64,000 nucleotides of DNA from Physcomitrium patens (taxonomy: Eukaryota; Streptophyta; Bryopsida; Funariales; Funariaceae), in the NCBI RefSeq assembly GCF_000002425.4, contig NC_037257.1, positions 8,452,247 through 8,516,246 on the forward strand. The letters run 5' to 3'. The stretch's first letter is position 1. The number at the start of each line of letters is the position of its first letter. The notes under the pieces are model-generated. The model was not told the origin of the DNA, searched no databases, and worked only from the letters and a program-made list of their open reading frames with translations. Positions 11,641 through 22,950 of this stretch are shown here, piece after piece. Position numbers and translations under genes: made by a program.

Positions 11641-12756
11641 GTAGCCAAACCACAACACGAAAATAATCCCTATTGTGGCTAGATGCCCTAATTTTCCTAC
11701 AATACTTTTGATGATGTGGCTGCACTCTTCATTTGATATATATGCTAGTATTTCTCTGAACAATTTTTAACCTTATGGCTAGGTTTTTTACAATATAAGG
11801 ATAGGCTAAATTTCCTTCGATGCTTCTTTTCTTGTTCAAAAAGAGATTTGAAGCAAATTGTATCAATCTACATATCTTTTGCTTCCAAATGCTCATTAAA
11901 ATTCGATGGTGAAGAAGCTGTAAAATAATTGGTATATACATGTGGCATAATTGAAGAATGTTTATCTTGTTGTTGTTGAAATAAATGGTTATTACACTTT
12001 ACAACTTGACTAATGGCATAATTGAGTGTTTGAGGGTCTTGCATAGACAATAATAAGTCCTTGACATCATCTCTTAATTTCTAATGAAATTGACTCATCA
12101 ACGCATCTTCTCCCCAATTTATATCACATGCTAATTGTCAAAAATCCGAGGCATATATTAATGCAGAATACATTTTTTTATCAAAGGCTTTGAATTATAA
12201 TTATTGAAGAATGAATCTTATCATTTTTACTAAATGCTTCTACAAATTTTGCCAAAAATGCTTCGAAATTGTGCAATATAGGGAAATTCTTTTTAAATAA
12301 TAGAACAAATGAAGATAAAGCTTGACTTGAGAATAAGGTTCCAATCAAACCAACATGGGATATTTTAGTAGAATATTGTTGAAGTTGAAGTAAGGTGATT
12401 AGTCGTACTTGGTTTACAAAGTGAAGAAATTATCAATAGGTGCCATCGAACATCTTTAGAAGGGTGATCCTTGATTCTTTTATTGTTATTGTTGTCAAAT
12501 CATTGTCTTGAGTGGATGCACCTCCCATGTTTGTTGAAGCAGATATAGTCGTTTAAGAATTTGGAACCTCTATTGCTATTTGATGTAGTGGTTGAAGCAC
12601 TTCGGCTCCTTGATCATTATGTATGGTCATATATAATTCTTCATTCTGCTTTGACAAAGTCTCTATCTTGATTTTCAATGCTTCAAGAGCATTAATAATA
12701 GAATCTAACTTGATTTCTTTAGAGTTTGTCATATTAACTTTTCTACCTTCTTCCAT
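11641..12756 (-). pseudogene. Element A gag relic
   Basis: The N-terminus at 12756-12553 reads MEEGRKVNMTNSKEIKLDSI, followed by a helical region, and parallels the start of the B gag (MVGGQDISMTKSSESKLDG). The capsid-like middle is at 12050-12500 and a decayed zinc-knuckle region at 11700-11760. Gag would form the particle that packages the element RNA. Internal stops and shifts are present. Confidence 0.7.
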
Positions 12757-12781
12757 AGAAAATTATAGAAATAAATACATT

Positions 12782-12782
<1 letters not shown>

Positions 12783-12817
<35 letters not shown>

Positions 12818-12883
12818 ATCTATGGTATAAAGAAAAAAATCAAAAGAATATTAAAAATATATATATATATATATATATATATT
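12783..12883. repeat. poly-A run and (TA)n tract in element A leader
   Basis: 31 consecutive A (12783-12813) and about 14 TA units (12855-12883) lie in the leader between gag and the 5' LTR of element A. They are absent at the same place in element B, so they expanded after insertion. Confidence 0.8.
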
Positions 12884-13005
12884 AATCTAAAGGAGAGTAA
12901 TCAGCAACCTCTAGAATGCTATAATACTTCTAAGAAGATGGATAATCTACTCTCTATTAAGAAAGATCAAGCTTCTAAAATTGTTTTATGGCAGATTCAA
13001 CAAAT

Positions 13006-13417
13006 TATTAAGAACCATATACTAGATAAGGATTCAAGACCAAAAAATGGAATTAACTCAAAATTAGAACAATAAATTGATATAAGGCAAGAAGATCCTA
13101 CCTAGACTATAAGAAATGAGTTGTCAAGACTGAGGATCCCCTCAACCTCAACTTTTATATTTACTATATCTTAAGAAGTTTCTTGAAAAATTTCTATAAG
13201 GCTTGGAAACAAAGTAAGCATAAGATCCTTCTTTGATAACTTCCTAAATCATCTAAAGTGTCTTAAAACCTTCTAGTATCTCCCATGACCTTCTAGAATT
13301 TTTTTAGAATCTATTGGAACTTTTTAAAATATTCTTAGAAGATTCAAAAACCTTCTAAAATCTATAAGAACTTTTTTAGAACCTTCTCAAACCTTCTTCA
13401 ATTGTATGTCTATAACA
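13006..13417 (-). repeat. Element A 5' LTR
   Basis: This 412-bp copy of 4150-4601 has a mutated start (TATTAAG for TGTTAG) and ends TATAACA, directly followed by the ATCTT target copy. It has a TATA-like stretch on the minus strand near 13165. A primer-site-like segment, gcagattcaacaaat, abuts it at 12991-13005 and matches the same position in element B. Confidence 0.8.
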
Positions 13418-13422
13418 ATCTT

Positions 13423-14757
13423 ATCAAGCTTGAGCAACCACTCAAATCAAGTATTGTCAAAGAAGAAAGATTTTTTAATTCATTTCATAAACTTTTCAAG
13501 CTTGAGCAACCACTCAAATTAAGTATTGTCAAAGAAGAAAGATTTGTTAATTCATTTGGCAAGCTTGTCAAATTTGAGCAACCACTCAAATTAACTGTTA
13601 TTAAAGAAGGAAGATTTGCTAATTTATTTGATAAGCTTATCAAGCTTGAGCAACCATGCATATAAAGTATTGTCAAAGAAGAAAGATTTTTCATTTCATT
13701 TGGCATGCTAGTCAAGCTTAAGCAACCACTTAAATTAAGTGTTGTCAAAGAAGAAAGATTTATTAACTCATTTGGCAGGTTTCTCAAATTTGAGCAATCA
13801 TTTCAATAAAGTGTTGTCAAAGAAGAAAGATTTGTCAATTCATTTAGCAAGCTTGCCAAATTTGAAAAACCACTAAAATTAAGTATTTTTAAAGAAGAAA
13901 GATTTTCCAATTCATTTGGCAAGCTTATCAAGTATGAAAAACCATTCAAATCAAGTTCTATCAAAAAAGAAAGATTTGTCAATTTATTTGGCAAGCTTGT
14001 CAAGCTTGAGTAACTACTCAAATAAAGTATTGTTAAAGAAGAAAGATTTTCCAATTAATTTGGTAAGCTTGTCAAGGTTGAGTAATCATTAAAATCAAGT
14101 TCTTTCAAACAAGAAAGATTTTTTGATTTATCTGGCAAGCTTATGAAGCTTGAGCAATTACTCAAATCAAGTGTTATCAAAAAAGAAAGATTTGCCAGTT
14201 CATTTAGTAAGCTTATCAAGCTTGAGCAACCACTTAAATTAAGTTCTATCAAAGAAGAAAGATTTTTTAATTCATTTTGCAAGCTTCTCAAGCTTGAGCA
14301 ACCACTCAAATAAAGTGTTATCAAAAAAGAAAAATTTAAAAATTCATTTCAAAAGCTTATCAAGCTTGATCAACCATTCAAATAAAGTATTGTAAAAGAA
14401 GAAAGATTTATCAATTCATTTGACAAGCTTGTCAAATTTCAACAACCACTCAAATAAAGTGTTGTCAAAGAAGAAAGATTTACCAATTCATTTGGCAAGC
14501 TTATCAAGCTTCAGCAATCACTCAAATTAAGTCTTTTTAAAGGAGAAAGATTTACTAAGTTATTTGGCAAGCTTATTAAGCTTGAATAATTTTTTAAATC
14601 AATTTTTCTTAAGGAAGAGAGATTTGCTAATTCATTTGGCAAGTTGATCAAACTTAAGTAATTATTTAAATAAAGTTCTTTTAAAGAAGAAAGATTTACT
14701 AATTCATTTGGCAAGCTTATCAAGCTTGAGTATCCACTCATATCAAGAGTTTTAAGA
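13423..14757 (-). pseudogene. PNL resistance-type pseudogene: LRR array, 5' part
   Basis: About eighteen 72-bp repeats encode 24-residue LRRs (LNLSGCSSLxSLPNELxNLSSL). Together with 3285-4149 the array had around 30 repeats and probably served as the recognition and regulatory domain of an NB-LRR protein. All open segments from 14741 to 13485 share one frame. They are broken only by nonsense codons at 14511 (Ser to TGA), 14055 (Glu to TAA), 13803 and 13485 (Pro to TGA), plus at least one between 14325 and 14510. It is therefore decayed by point changes while repeat length was kept. Element A interrupts it at 13418. Confidence 0.88.
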
Positions 14758-15254
14758 AAATTTAAACTTGTCTATTTTGTTAATAATATATTTAAAGTTT
14801 TGTTATTAAGTAATCTTATGTTTGTTAAATTTTTAACATTTTTAAAGTTTTTTTGTACTACATTGAGTTCAATAGATCCATCTAAATCAAGTCTGATTAA
14901 TATACTAGTTATAATCAATGTTCTAAGTAGTGGATCACCAAAAATAAATCCTATTAGATTCAATATTGTCAATTCTTCAAATACTTTCTAAAACTCTTTG
15001 TTGCATATTGCAGAGGGCAGTTTTATTTTGTTGTTATGAAACCTACAGAGCTGGTGATAATGATTATTTTTTAGTAACAAAAATTTTAACTTATTTGCAT
15101 TTTTTATCAATAATATAATTATTTCAAAGACATCTTTATTTTGCTTTGCATCAATCTTATATATAAGAATTTGTAAAGAGTAAAAGTGTAATCTTTTTAT
15201 AATAAATCGTCTCAAGATATCTTTTATATTATAATTAAGAATTATGCCTTCCAA
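14758..15254 (-). pseudogene. PNL pseudogene: linker between NB-ARC and LRR
   Basis: Two open segments (15254-14988 and 14972-14772) lie in the same frame as the LRR array. They contain Leu/Ile/Asn-rich sequence with weak LRR character (LDLDGSIELNVVQ, IRLLNNKTL). Position fits the winged-helix to LRR transition of NB-LRR proteins. Specific motifs are not clear. Confidence 0.55.
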
Positions 15255-16218
15255 CTAATCAACATAACAAGAGAATAATTAGAAATTACAATCTATAGCT
15301 TTATTAAGTATTTAAACCATATAAAAATTTCTAAATATTTCATATTGCAACACTTAAGTAATGTAATATTTTTCTTTATAAAAATTAAAATATCTTGGAT
15401 TCTATTTTCCTTCAATATTTAATTTATGCCAATAATTGTATTCAAGTTATTCTACCACTATTTGAAAGTCTTACCTTTGTTGTTATTCCATGCATTGGCA
15501 CCATATTTGCATTCCAAATTCGTGTGTCTTTATATTCTTTTTCTTCTTCAACAATCTTTTATCGTATATTTTGTAATTGATCATGCACTTTTATTATTCT
15601 ATCTTTTTTCTATTTTTATCATTGATTGATGAATCAACATATCCAATATAATACTTGTATCTTACTCTTCAATTCTACTTTTCTTATTGGTCTATATTTG
15701 TATTATAGTCTCTTTTATTATACCACTCGATTTTACATTGTTACAAAAGAAGCAACATATGTCAAAAATCATATTCTTTTCTTCAACTTTTAAGGCATCA
15801 AAACTCATTGATTTGACTCTTATTCTTCACATCATCGAAGACTAGCATGAATTTTTTACTCATTAATATTTCTTTTATCATATCTTGTGCTTCTTCTAAA
15901 TTCTTTGGTTTTAATTCAAAGTTTAATTAATTCAAAACTTTAAAAATTATTGAAAGACTATTATCCTTCTTTTGAATACTTTCAACAAAACATGATACAT
16001 TGTCTATATGTTGCATGGTATCAAACATAAACTTTGCTAATGTAGTCTTTACAATTCCACCTATACCAACAAAAGACAATACATTTATTCCACTCTTGCA
16101 TAATTATTTGATGTTTGACAAATGTTGTTCTATACCCATTATATTGTTCTTACAATCATGTCCCTATTAAATAATCAAATTATAATATTAAATAAATATA
16201 TAATTCATATCATAGTCT
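15255..16218 (-). pseudogene. PNL pseudogene: NB-ARC nucleotide-binding domain
   Basis: Minus-strand translation gives a P-loop GIGGIVKTT at 16067-16041, where the glycine before the key lysine of the usual GxGGxGKTT is replaced by Val. It continues LAKFMFDTM and then the kinase-2 motif KFMLVFDDV at 15854-15828. Spacing between the two (about 70 codons) is normal for NB-ARC. In-frame stops follow each motif, and downstream codons become unreadable by about 15600. NB-ARC acts as an ADP/ATP switch in plant immune receptors. This relic could not work. Confidence 0.85.
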
Positions 16219-17296
16219 CTATAAAAATAATCTAATCACATATTCATATTTTGATAAAAACAACTTTATTAAATTATACACATTTGAATGTATAGATCTT
16301 AAAATCAAATAAACCAATGAAACATTTATATCACACCAAATCTCAAATATAAATTTTACCAATGTATCATCAACATGAACAACTTTTGATTTATTCCTTT
16401 CATGATCTTTTTTCTTAAATGCTCCAAAATGAGGTGTTTTGGCTACATCAATTTCTACCAAGTATTTTTTCTTCAATATTGTAAGTCTTTTATAAATGTT
16501 TTCAATATTAGGTCTTTTAGAAAGATTCAAAGAATATTTAGTAACATTATTCAATCAATTTACTCAAATCATCACAATTTGAATGTAATTTTGATCTTTC
16601 ACCTTTTTCAATCTTTTTCAATAATTCTTTTTAAAATTGATACCATCAAATAGATCTTCACCTAAATCAACTTTAAAACATGTTATTGCAAAAGAATACA
16701 CATCTGCTTCAAAAGCTTACATCTTTGTTGATTTTATTGTACTTTTTAATATCTTTGAAGCTAAGTAACTTAAATTTTTATATATGTATGTATTTTCTTT
16801 AAATTTTGGATTCCTACCCACATTAATCTTTAAACAACCAAAATCAACCAACTTCATAATAGCATAATGAAAACCATTATTAGATTTATCATTATTTATA
16901 ATATTAAATAGTATATTATCCGGCTTTAAATCTTGATGTACAATTTGTATGTCATGTAAATAACACATTCCTTTTGTAATTTGATAAATAACATCAATAA
17001 GAAAGTAGTATGGCATTGCTCTTTTTTCCTCCAATACATTGCTCAAACTTGTTTGTATCAATTCCATCACCAAGTATACTTTTTTTTCTTGAGTTATTCA
17101 TTATTGAAGACTCTCTATTCTCATTTGTATTACTTTTGGTAGTATAATAATATTTGATCAAGTTTGGATGGCTTGTGATAGTGAAAATATCCACTTCTTT
17201 TATAAACATATCATTCCAAGTAGCATCCATTATTTTTGTTGCAATTGCAAGTCCAACCCTCTCTGATTCATAAACTGTTTCCAAAAGCACCTTCAT
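16219..17296 (-). pseudogene. PNL pseudogene: protein kinase domain
   Basis: Subdomains appear in order. The N-lobe has AIATKI with the ATP-binding lysine (about 17225). The catalytic loop IVHQDLKPDN at 16940-16917 has the Arg of HRD replaced by Gln. DFG is at 16846-16838. The LSYLASKIL segment corresponds to the APE region, DVYSFAITCF is subdomain IX (about 16700), and SKRPNIENI is subdomain XI (about 16510). A frame change near 17060-17090, next to a T run, joins the open segments 17296-16994 and 17073-16717. A stop at 16716 splits TKM/AFEADVY. A kinase ahead of NB-ARC defines the moss PNL class. Confidence 0.85.
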
Positions 17297-17426
17297 TTAT
17301 AATTCTTCAAAGTTCTAAACTTTTGATATTACTTGATACTTCCAAAAAATCCATCTCTCCATCTTCTATATACCACAAGTTTATTAATCTTGTTGATAGA
17401 TAGTTTGTCAATTCACGATCTTTAAA

Positions 17427-17981
17427 TCAAACATCTTTACTTTTATAGTCTAAGCAATTGTAAAGTTCTTCACTATCATGTTTAACTTCTTTATAAGTTG
17501 AAATATTAAAAAACACAAGTATAATGTCTTCCATCTTTTTTGGACACTTCTTTAATAATAGATCAATTCCTACATCATAACAAGTCTTCAAGTCCCATAA
17601 TAACTTTTTAAATATTTCTTTTTTTTCCATTTGAAAGATACTTACTTCATACCATTGTTCTTATGAACAAGCTTTTATCAACTTGTATATTCTCAATGTT
17701 GTATATTAAAATTCACAAAATAAAATTTTATACTCACTTCTTCCAGTGCAAAAAGCTCTCAAGACTTCAAATAATTTGATAATATGACCAAGTGGTTGGT
17801 AAATATTTACACATTGTTTTTTATGCAATACAACTTTAGTCTTCAATAACACCTCCATTTCTTGATTGTAATTATAGCATTGAGTGAGCACATCTCTAAT
17901 ATCAACTTTTCTTGATTTGAACACAACTCTAATATCTTCCACATACTTCTTATAAAATTCCATAGCAAGTGCAAATTCCAA
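17427..17981 (-). pseudogene. PNL pseudogene: N-terminal region upstream of the kinase
   Basis: Two open segments (17981-17706, 17630-17427) encode helical, Lys/Glu/Leu-rich sequence (MEFYKKYVEDIRVVFKSRKVD; LLWDLKTCYDVGIDLLLKKC). They precede the kinase at the distance expected for the N-terminal region of the same protein. The true start is not visible, because the frame stays open to about 18000 without an ATG there and the first exon may lie further right. Assignment to this gene rests on position and strand. Confidence 0.5.
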
Positions 17982-18000
17982 TGTACAACAACCAAATAAA

Positions 18001-18275
18001 AACCTTCACATTACTAAGACATGCTTCATAAACATCTTAACAAGATAGACTATGGCAAATATTTTTAAAAAAATATATAATTCACTTTCAATCACATGAA
18101 TAAAATCTTAGTAAATATTTTATAATATTTCAATAAATTTTGATCACCAAAAAATTTAACGTAATAAAGATGTCACTAATAATATTTGTGTAGACTAAAT
18201 TAATCTCTAATTACATTTGTCATTCTTTTTTATAACTTTTTATTATCTCTTAATATTTTCTATAAAATAAGTATT

Positions 18276-18314
<39 letters not shown>

Positions 18315-19080
18315 AATAAACATTCATCTCATAATCTATACAAAATAAATATCAATGATGTACATACCTCAAAATAAAATTAGCAATTGATTCTTGAGTA
18401 CACTCCTATACTTACTCATGCAACCATAGATTCTTGAAATGTTCTTTGATTGCCACAAAACCTTCACACAAAGACAATATATATTTTGACAAAATTGATT
18501 AATATGTAAACTATTATACATACTTCATACAAACAAAATTGATTCATATCTTTGATAAACATTAAACTAGATCATTAAAGTAGATCAACATGCCATCCAT
18601 CTTTTAATAATTATCTAATAACACTAATTCTTGATATTTTATTATAAATATGATATGCCATGACATTACTCTATTTATAATGATATCTAATCTTATTAAG
18701 TTTATAAGCTTTTTTTCTCCAATCCTTTGTGTTTTTTAAATCACTCATTATACAAATGACATAAATTAAATAATCAATGAATGAAAAGTCCACCCTATGC
18801 AATAGCTCAATAGACTCAATATCTTTGTAAACAAAAAAGTTTTAAGATGTTCTCACCATATAATTTGAAAAACTCTTCCATCCTTTAAATCATTCAGATC
18901 CGTTCCTATCTCACAATCCAATGGCACACAAGCCTAGCCAAGATACAATTGTGATATATTATTCAATGCATCGTCATCTTCTTACCAATCAGACTTTCGT
19001 TAGATTAACATCATAACTTATAGTATCTACAATATTCAATCTTCTTAAAAAAATCTAAAACCTCTTGATTGTTCACATGC
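18001..19080. other. AT-rich spacer upstream of the PNL pseudogene
   Basis: No ORF, domain or LTR end is recognised. A (TA)n tract of about 15 units lies at 18280-18311. The 5' exon and promoter of the PNL gene may have been here, but no motif stands out. Confidence 0.45.
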
Positions 19081-20406
19081 TATCACATTATGTATTGTCT
19101 TGCTTGAGAATGTACTAGGCATCTATCTGTGGAAGGTGGGCTTGTCTTTTACAAACATCCAAAAAAAATCCTAATATGTTTCATCCATATAAAAAGAATA
19201 CAATCCAAATTTCAATTCAAAAGTGCTAAAAAACACTCTTCTTAGTAACCTCAATCACACATAAACCTCAATTACCTTGTTATTTATATATTTAAGCAAT
19301 TTAGAATTTTCTTGTAAGTCCCAAGTCTAATCAATGAGCTTTGACAAGTTCTAACTTCTAATCTGACTATCCACTTGATGTGAAATTTTTCATGCAATTT
19401 TCAATGTAAGTCTTCTACATGCTTGAGAATTTTTAGACCAATCCAATTTACAGATTGTGAGAAAACCTCTAAAAACTACTTTGATATCACTTAGCTGCCA
19501 ACTTGAAAGGTGAAGCAAAAGTTCTAGTAGTGATTTCTCCTTTTCCAACCATTAACTTTGACTCAAAATTGGTGTGCACCTTGATCTTCAAGTCCTTCAA
19601 TATCATGCCAAATTTCACCTTGATCCAACTAGTAGATCTTCAGATATCACAAAAATCCTATCCAATCCCAAACTACCAACTTCTGATATGTTCTAGTATC
19701 AAAACCTAAATATCTCTCAATTGCACCGTTAGATTACTAAAAAAATTTACATACATTTAGAACACCTAATTCAAAAAAAAACTCTCAAAATTTGAACTAT
19801 AGATGTGATATCAATTTTATAAACTAGTTGAGGGTGCTAGCCCTAATTTTATTGCATAAATCCCAAGTTGCCAAAATAAACCTTGACTTTCAAGAACAAT
19901 TGCTAACTCTTTCCAAATCCTACCAAAACCAGTTTTATGTCTTTGCAACAAGCTCTAACCTAGCTCTCAAATCCTAATCTCTAATCTTTAAATGCCTCCT
20001 TATTTTGCCCTAGGCGGTCGTTTTAGTGACCAAAGATTAGATTTCAACCCTGTCTCACAAATAGTCGACCTCCAAGTATTAATCTAGCCTATCCTAAGGA
20101 TTTTTTAGCCCAATCCTACTCTCAACTTAATCTTAGTATTAACTATATTAATTATTTACCTCTTCTAACTCGATTTTATCAATTTATGGTCTTTCTAAGG
20201 TAGTAAAAGAGTCTCTATAGCTAGAAGGTAAAATTACTAACTAACCTTTAACCTACTAACTATTAAGATAAGAAAATAACCTAAGAGGCTTCTATAAAAA
20301 CCATGTTTAGATATCTCAAATTATTGTTGAACCAAGATAATTAGATATTAATTAGAAATTCAATTTTGATTATAGTTTCATTATATAGTCGTATTATATC
20401 ACGATA
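19081..20406. mobile_element. Solo LTR S3 (1.3-kb family)
   Basis: It begins TATCACATTATG (TG changed to TA) with cttgcttgagaatgtactag, and ends tattatatcacgata. It is flanked by atgc (19077-19080) and gtgc (20407-20410), a likely 4-bp target duplication with one change. Length (1326) and ends match S5 closely, and internal blocks such as ctaactaacctttaacctac are shared. No internal genes are present. Confidence 0.75.
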
Positions 20407-20574
20407 GTGCTTGCATAGGATATTCCAAATATGAGCTTACTATCAACCCTATTGTTTGGCTTCTGACCATCACCTTGAGCACCATATTCGAAACACACAG
20501 AAAGCCATCATAACAATCTCGGAATCAAAAACAAATCCTCATGACTGCCTACCATCCACGGCTCCTAGCTCTCA

Positions 20575-20880
20575 CGTTGTTTGCATGCGGCACAAAGGTG
20601 TCATGACGTCATGTATTTAAGGGCAGATTCGAGAAGAGAGCACACTGCAGCGAGGGTTTTGCTACAATAGGGCGAAGGGAAGTGTACAAGGGGAAGCAGG
20701 AGGCGAAGCTGGAAGGATTGCTTGAAACCCTGGACAGAATGAACAGAACATGGATGGGTTATATAATCCAATGGACGAGAATGAGCCTACTAACAAACAA
20801 TAGTGTACCTTACTGTATTCAGCACTACACACACACCCACACAGGGCTTACAATATCTACTCACATTGGTATCAGGAGTA
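20575..20880 (+). repeat. possible Ty1/copia-type LTR end with tRNA-Met primer site
   Basis: A promoter-like block (palindrome ATGACGTCAT near 20600, then tatttaag) is followed by normal-GC sequence. This ends in tctactcaca, directly followed by TTGGTATCAGGAG at 20866-20878. TGGTATCAG is the standard first part of the initiator-tRNA-Met primer binding site next to plant copia LTRs, and only the last bases deviate. The left LTR border was not found and no gag or pol follows, so this would be a fragment. Confidence 0.35.
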
Positions 20881-20891
20881 AGATATAAAAC

Positions 20892-20917
20892 AAAAAAAAA
20901 AAAAAAAAAAAAAAAAA
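20892..20917. repeat. poly-A run of 26
   Basis: 26 consecutive A lie just inside the supposed primer site. They are followed by the short inverted pair ccggcaaagggg / cgcccgg. This could be a retroposed poly-A tail or simple slippage. Confidence 0.75.
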
Positions 20918-21656
20918 CCGGCAAAGGGGTCGCCCGGCTTCGGTGACCAACTGCATGAAATAGAAGATGGTGAGATAGAAGCGGGAAAAAACATAAGAAG
21001 AAAATATAAAGCAGAAAAAACTAGTATCCAGGATCGCCTTTCCTCGTTCTTCTGTCTATCACATGCTTGCCCAGGACGACGTTATCTGATAAGTGTCGTT
21101 CCAAATTGGACTTGTTGTCGATGGTGAAAGACGTGGTCTTCCAGAACGTGTTACAAGTGAATGGAAGCTTGTCCTCGTTGGTTGGTTCGGACAACTGCAG
21201 TTATGCAAGTGTTCTCAAACATTTATATGTTAAAAATGACAAAAAACTTAGGTCATCAATTACAAAAACCAAGATGATTAGGAGAAAAATGTAGATTGTT
21301 TTTGCTTTAGGGGAGGTGGTGTAGAGTTTGTGGATGGAGGTGGTGGTGAAGAGGTTGTGCTAGACCATGTACGCATTTCGGTAACCAATGATCATTTTCA
21401 GTGCAGGGTATGTCTGTGTCCACATCGTTAAATGCGCGAAGTGGACCTTATTCTTACAGTTCCGTTTATCTCATGGCAGCTTCATGGGAAGTGCACAATA
21501 CTTCAACTAAATTTTAGCATGTTCACTCTTTTGGGGTGTAACTGCATTTACGTTTGCACTACGAAAGTCCCTCTCCAAGGCAGCAAAACCAAGAATATCA
21601 CTAATTTCGTGACCTAATTGAAAGTGTAACTCATGCATTGTGGAGGCTTAGATTTA
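20918..21656. other. unassigned region of normal GC
   Basis: One ORF (21067-21294, plus) reads MPRTTLSDKCRSKLDLL with no recognised domain. Others are shorter. It may be the remains of the copia-like element or the 3' flank of the protease pseudogene. No function can be supported. Confidence 0.3.
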
Positions 21657-22950
21657 TGAAGGATCGCATTGTCGAGCTGCAAAACCCAGCTGCGAGTTAG
21701 CGCGATCGAACACCATGTGAAAGTTTTGTTGCAGGTAATTTCCAATGATGGATATGGAGGATGGCGAAGAGCCAACAATGCCGAGGCACAGGATTTCTAT
21801 GTCCGGGTCAGGCAGGCTGAAGATGTTTTCCGAGGGAATGCGCCACACTGCTCCATTCTCGAAGGGATTATCGCGGCCCACCAGACAGTAAGAGAATATA
21901 TTTCCGTATATTGAACCCACCTATGATGTAAACGAGAGCTCCCCTTGACCTAATCCCAGCACCCCGCCTGCACCAGCGAACAATCCTTGATTGTTATGCC
22001 CACATCCGAACATAATTTTCGAAATTTGCAGTGTGTCGTCCTCGCCCCCGCCCTCGTCGTTCTTGATGGTCTTGTTCACGGTGAATGTTTCTGTTGCAAA
22101 GTCACTGGTTGTGTTTGAAGAATCTCCATACCAGTAGAAATACGAGCACCCTTGCGAATCAGTAACGCACGTTGACCTGTTGTTGGATGACTCAACAAAT
22201 GCGCGCTTGGGCTCTCCGCATGCAACAGGATCATACGATTCGGAACTGTGCGGATTGAATACAAGGCCCTTCTGAAGGTAGCAGTGCAGGCAAGGGGTGC
22301 ACTGGACCCATGTTAGATCACTCCCTGTGTCGATTATCACCAGTATATGGCGTGGTGGTGTGTCGATGAAAATGTCTATGAAATATTCGCCTGATCCAAG
22401 AGACGCTCCCGACTCCATCGTTCCCCCAAGTTTCTGGCTCTGATCATGCAAGTGCTCGCTAACGCGTATGGCGGTGAATTCGATATTTCTGTTTTGCCAG
22501 TGTAAAGTTCTTTGGAGAAGGTTTCATGGACGCATACCTAATCCGGTCCTTGAAGTGATGAATACGAGAAAAATCTCGCTTCAATGATTGTGAGATACGA
22601 TTCTTAAAGCTGTGTCGACTTCTGCAGTGGGTGTGAATTTCTGTGTTTCATTGTGACTCGGAAGCCTGTGGTAGTTCTGGACTGATCAATCCCCGAACTA
22701 TTGTCTTGCTTCGACTCCCTCGGCGTAGACATCATTCATGAAAGCATCGACTGTTCCTAGTTCCATTAAAAGCCACCAAATCCTTTCGGTTTTTGAATTT
22801 GCCAATTGAGCCATGCCTTAATTCCTCACACAAATGATCTGGCCTCGCTTGAGATAATTGGATACCCGAATCGGAAAGAGAAATTAGTAATCCTGTGAAA
22901 AGAATTAGCTGGGCTATGGTACCATACAGTGAGCATGCCTTGATCACCAT
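21657..22950 (-). pseudogene. nepenthesin-type (A1) aspartic protease pseudogene
   Basis: Reading starts at the ATG at 22950 with a hydrophobic signal-like segment (SLYGTIAQLILFTGLLISL), then a basic propeptide-like region. The N-lobe has GSGEYFIDIFIDTPP, the first catalytic motif DTGSDL at 22331-22314, WVQCTPC, and FGCGHNNQGLF before GVLGLGQGELSF. The C-terminus ends SSISIIGNYLQQNFHMVFD...LGFAARQC. The segment with the second catalytic motif (DSGT), normally about 100 residues, is missing between NIFSYCLV and the SENIFSL part. Stops at 22732 and 21921 (Gln to TAG) and a frame change before 22451 confirm decay. Relatives are secreted or vacuolar proteases. Codon use and GC differ from the surrounding elements, so this is former host sequence. 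Confidence 0.85.

Larger units (their letters stand above)
4150..13417 (-). mobile_element. Element A: Ty3/gypsy chromovirus inserted in the PNL LRR array
   Basis: This is a full-length but badly decayed LTR retrotransposon. Direct 5-bp target copies ATCTT flank it at 4145-4149 and 13418-13422, and the LTR ends begin TGTTAG and end ATRACA. On the minus strand the order is 5' LTR, gag, protease, reverse transcriptase, RNase H, integrase, chromodomain, 3' LTR, which is the chromovirus order. The family is the same as element B, since LTRs, gag start and 3' leader match. Two solo LTRs (6806-8550 and 10355-11640) sit inside it. Every coding part has stops and shifts. It is the oldest-looking element here apart from E and F. 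Confidence 0.9.

Noticed and set aside
12623-13075. 150-codon plus-strand ORF with a poly-Lys and Tyr-Ile stretch
   Set aside because: It runs through a poly-A and a (TA)n tract across the gag antisense strand and the LTR leader. It is a chance frame.
13423-14757. Regular 72-bp repeats that could suggest a CRISPR-like or satellite array
   Set aside because: Repeats encode 24-residue LRRs without unique spacers, in a eukaryotic genome, with neighbouring NB-ARC and kinase motifs.
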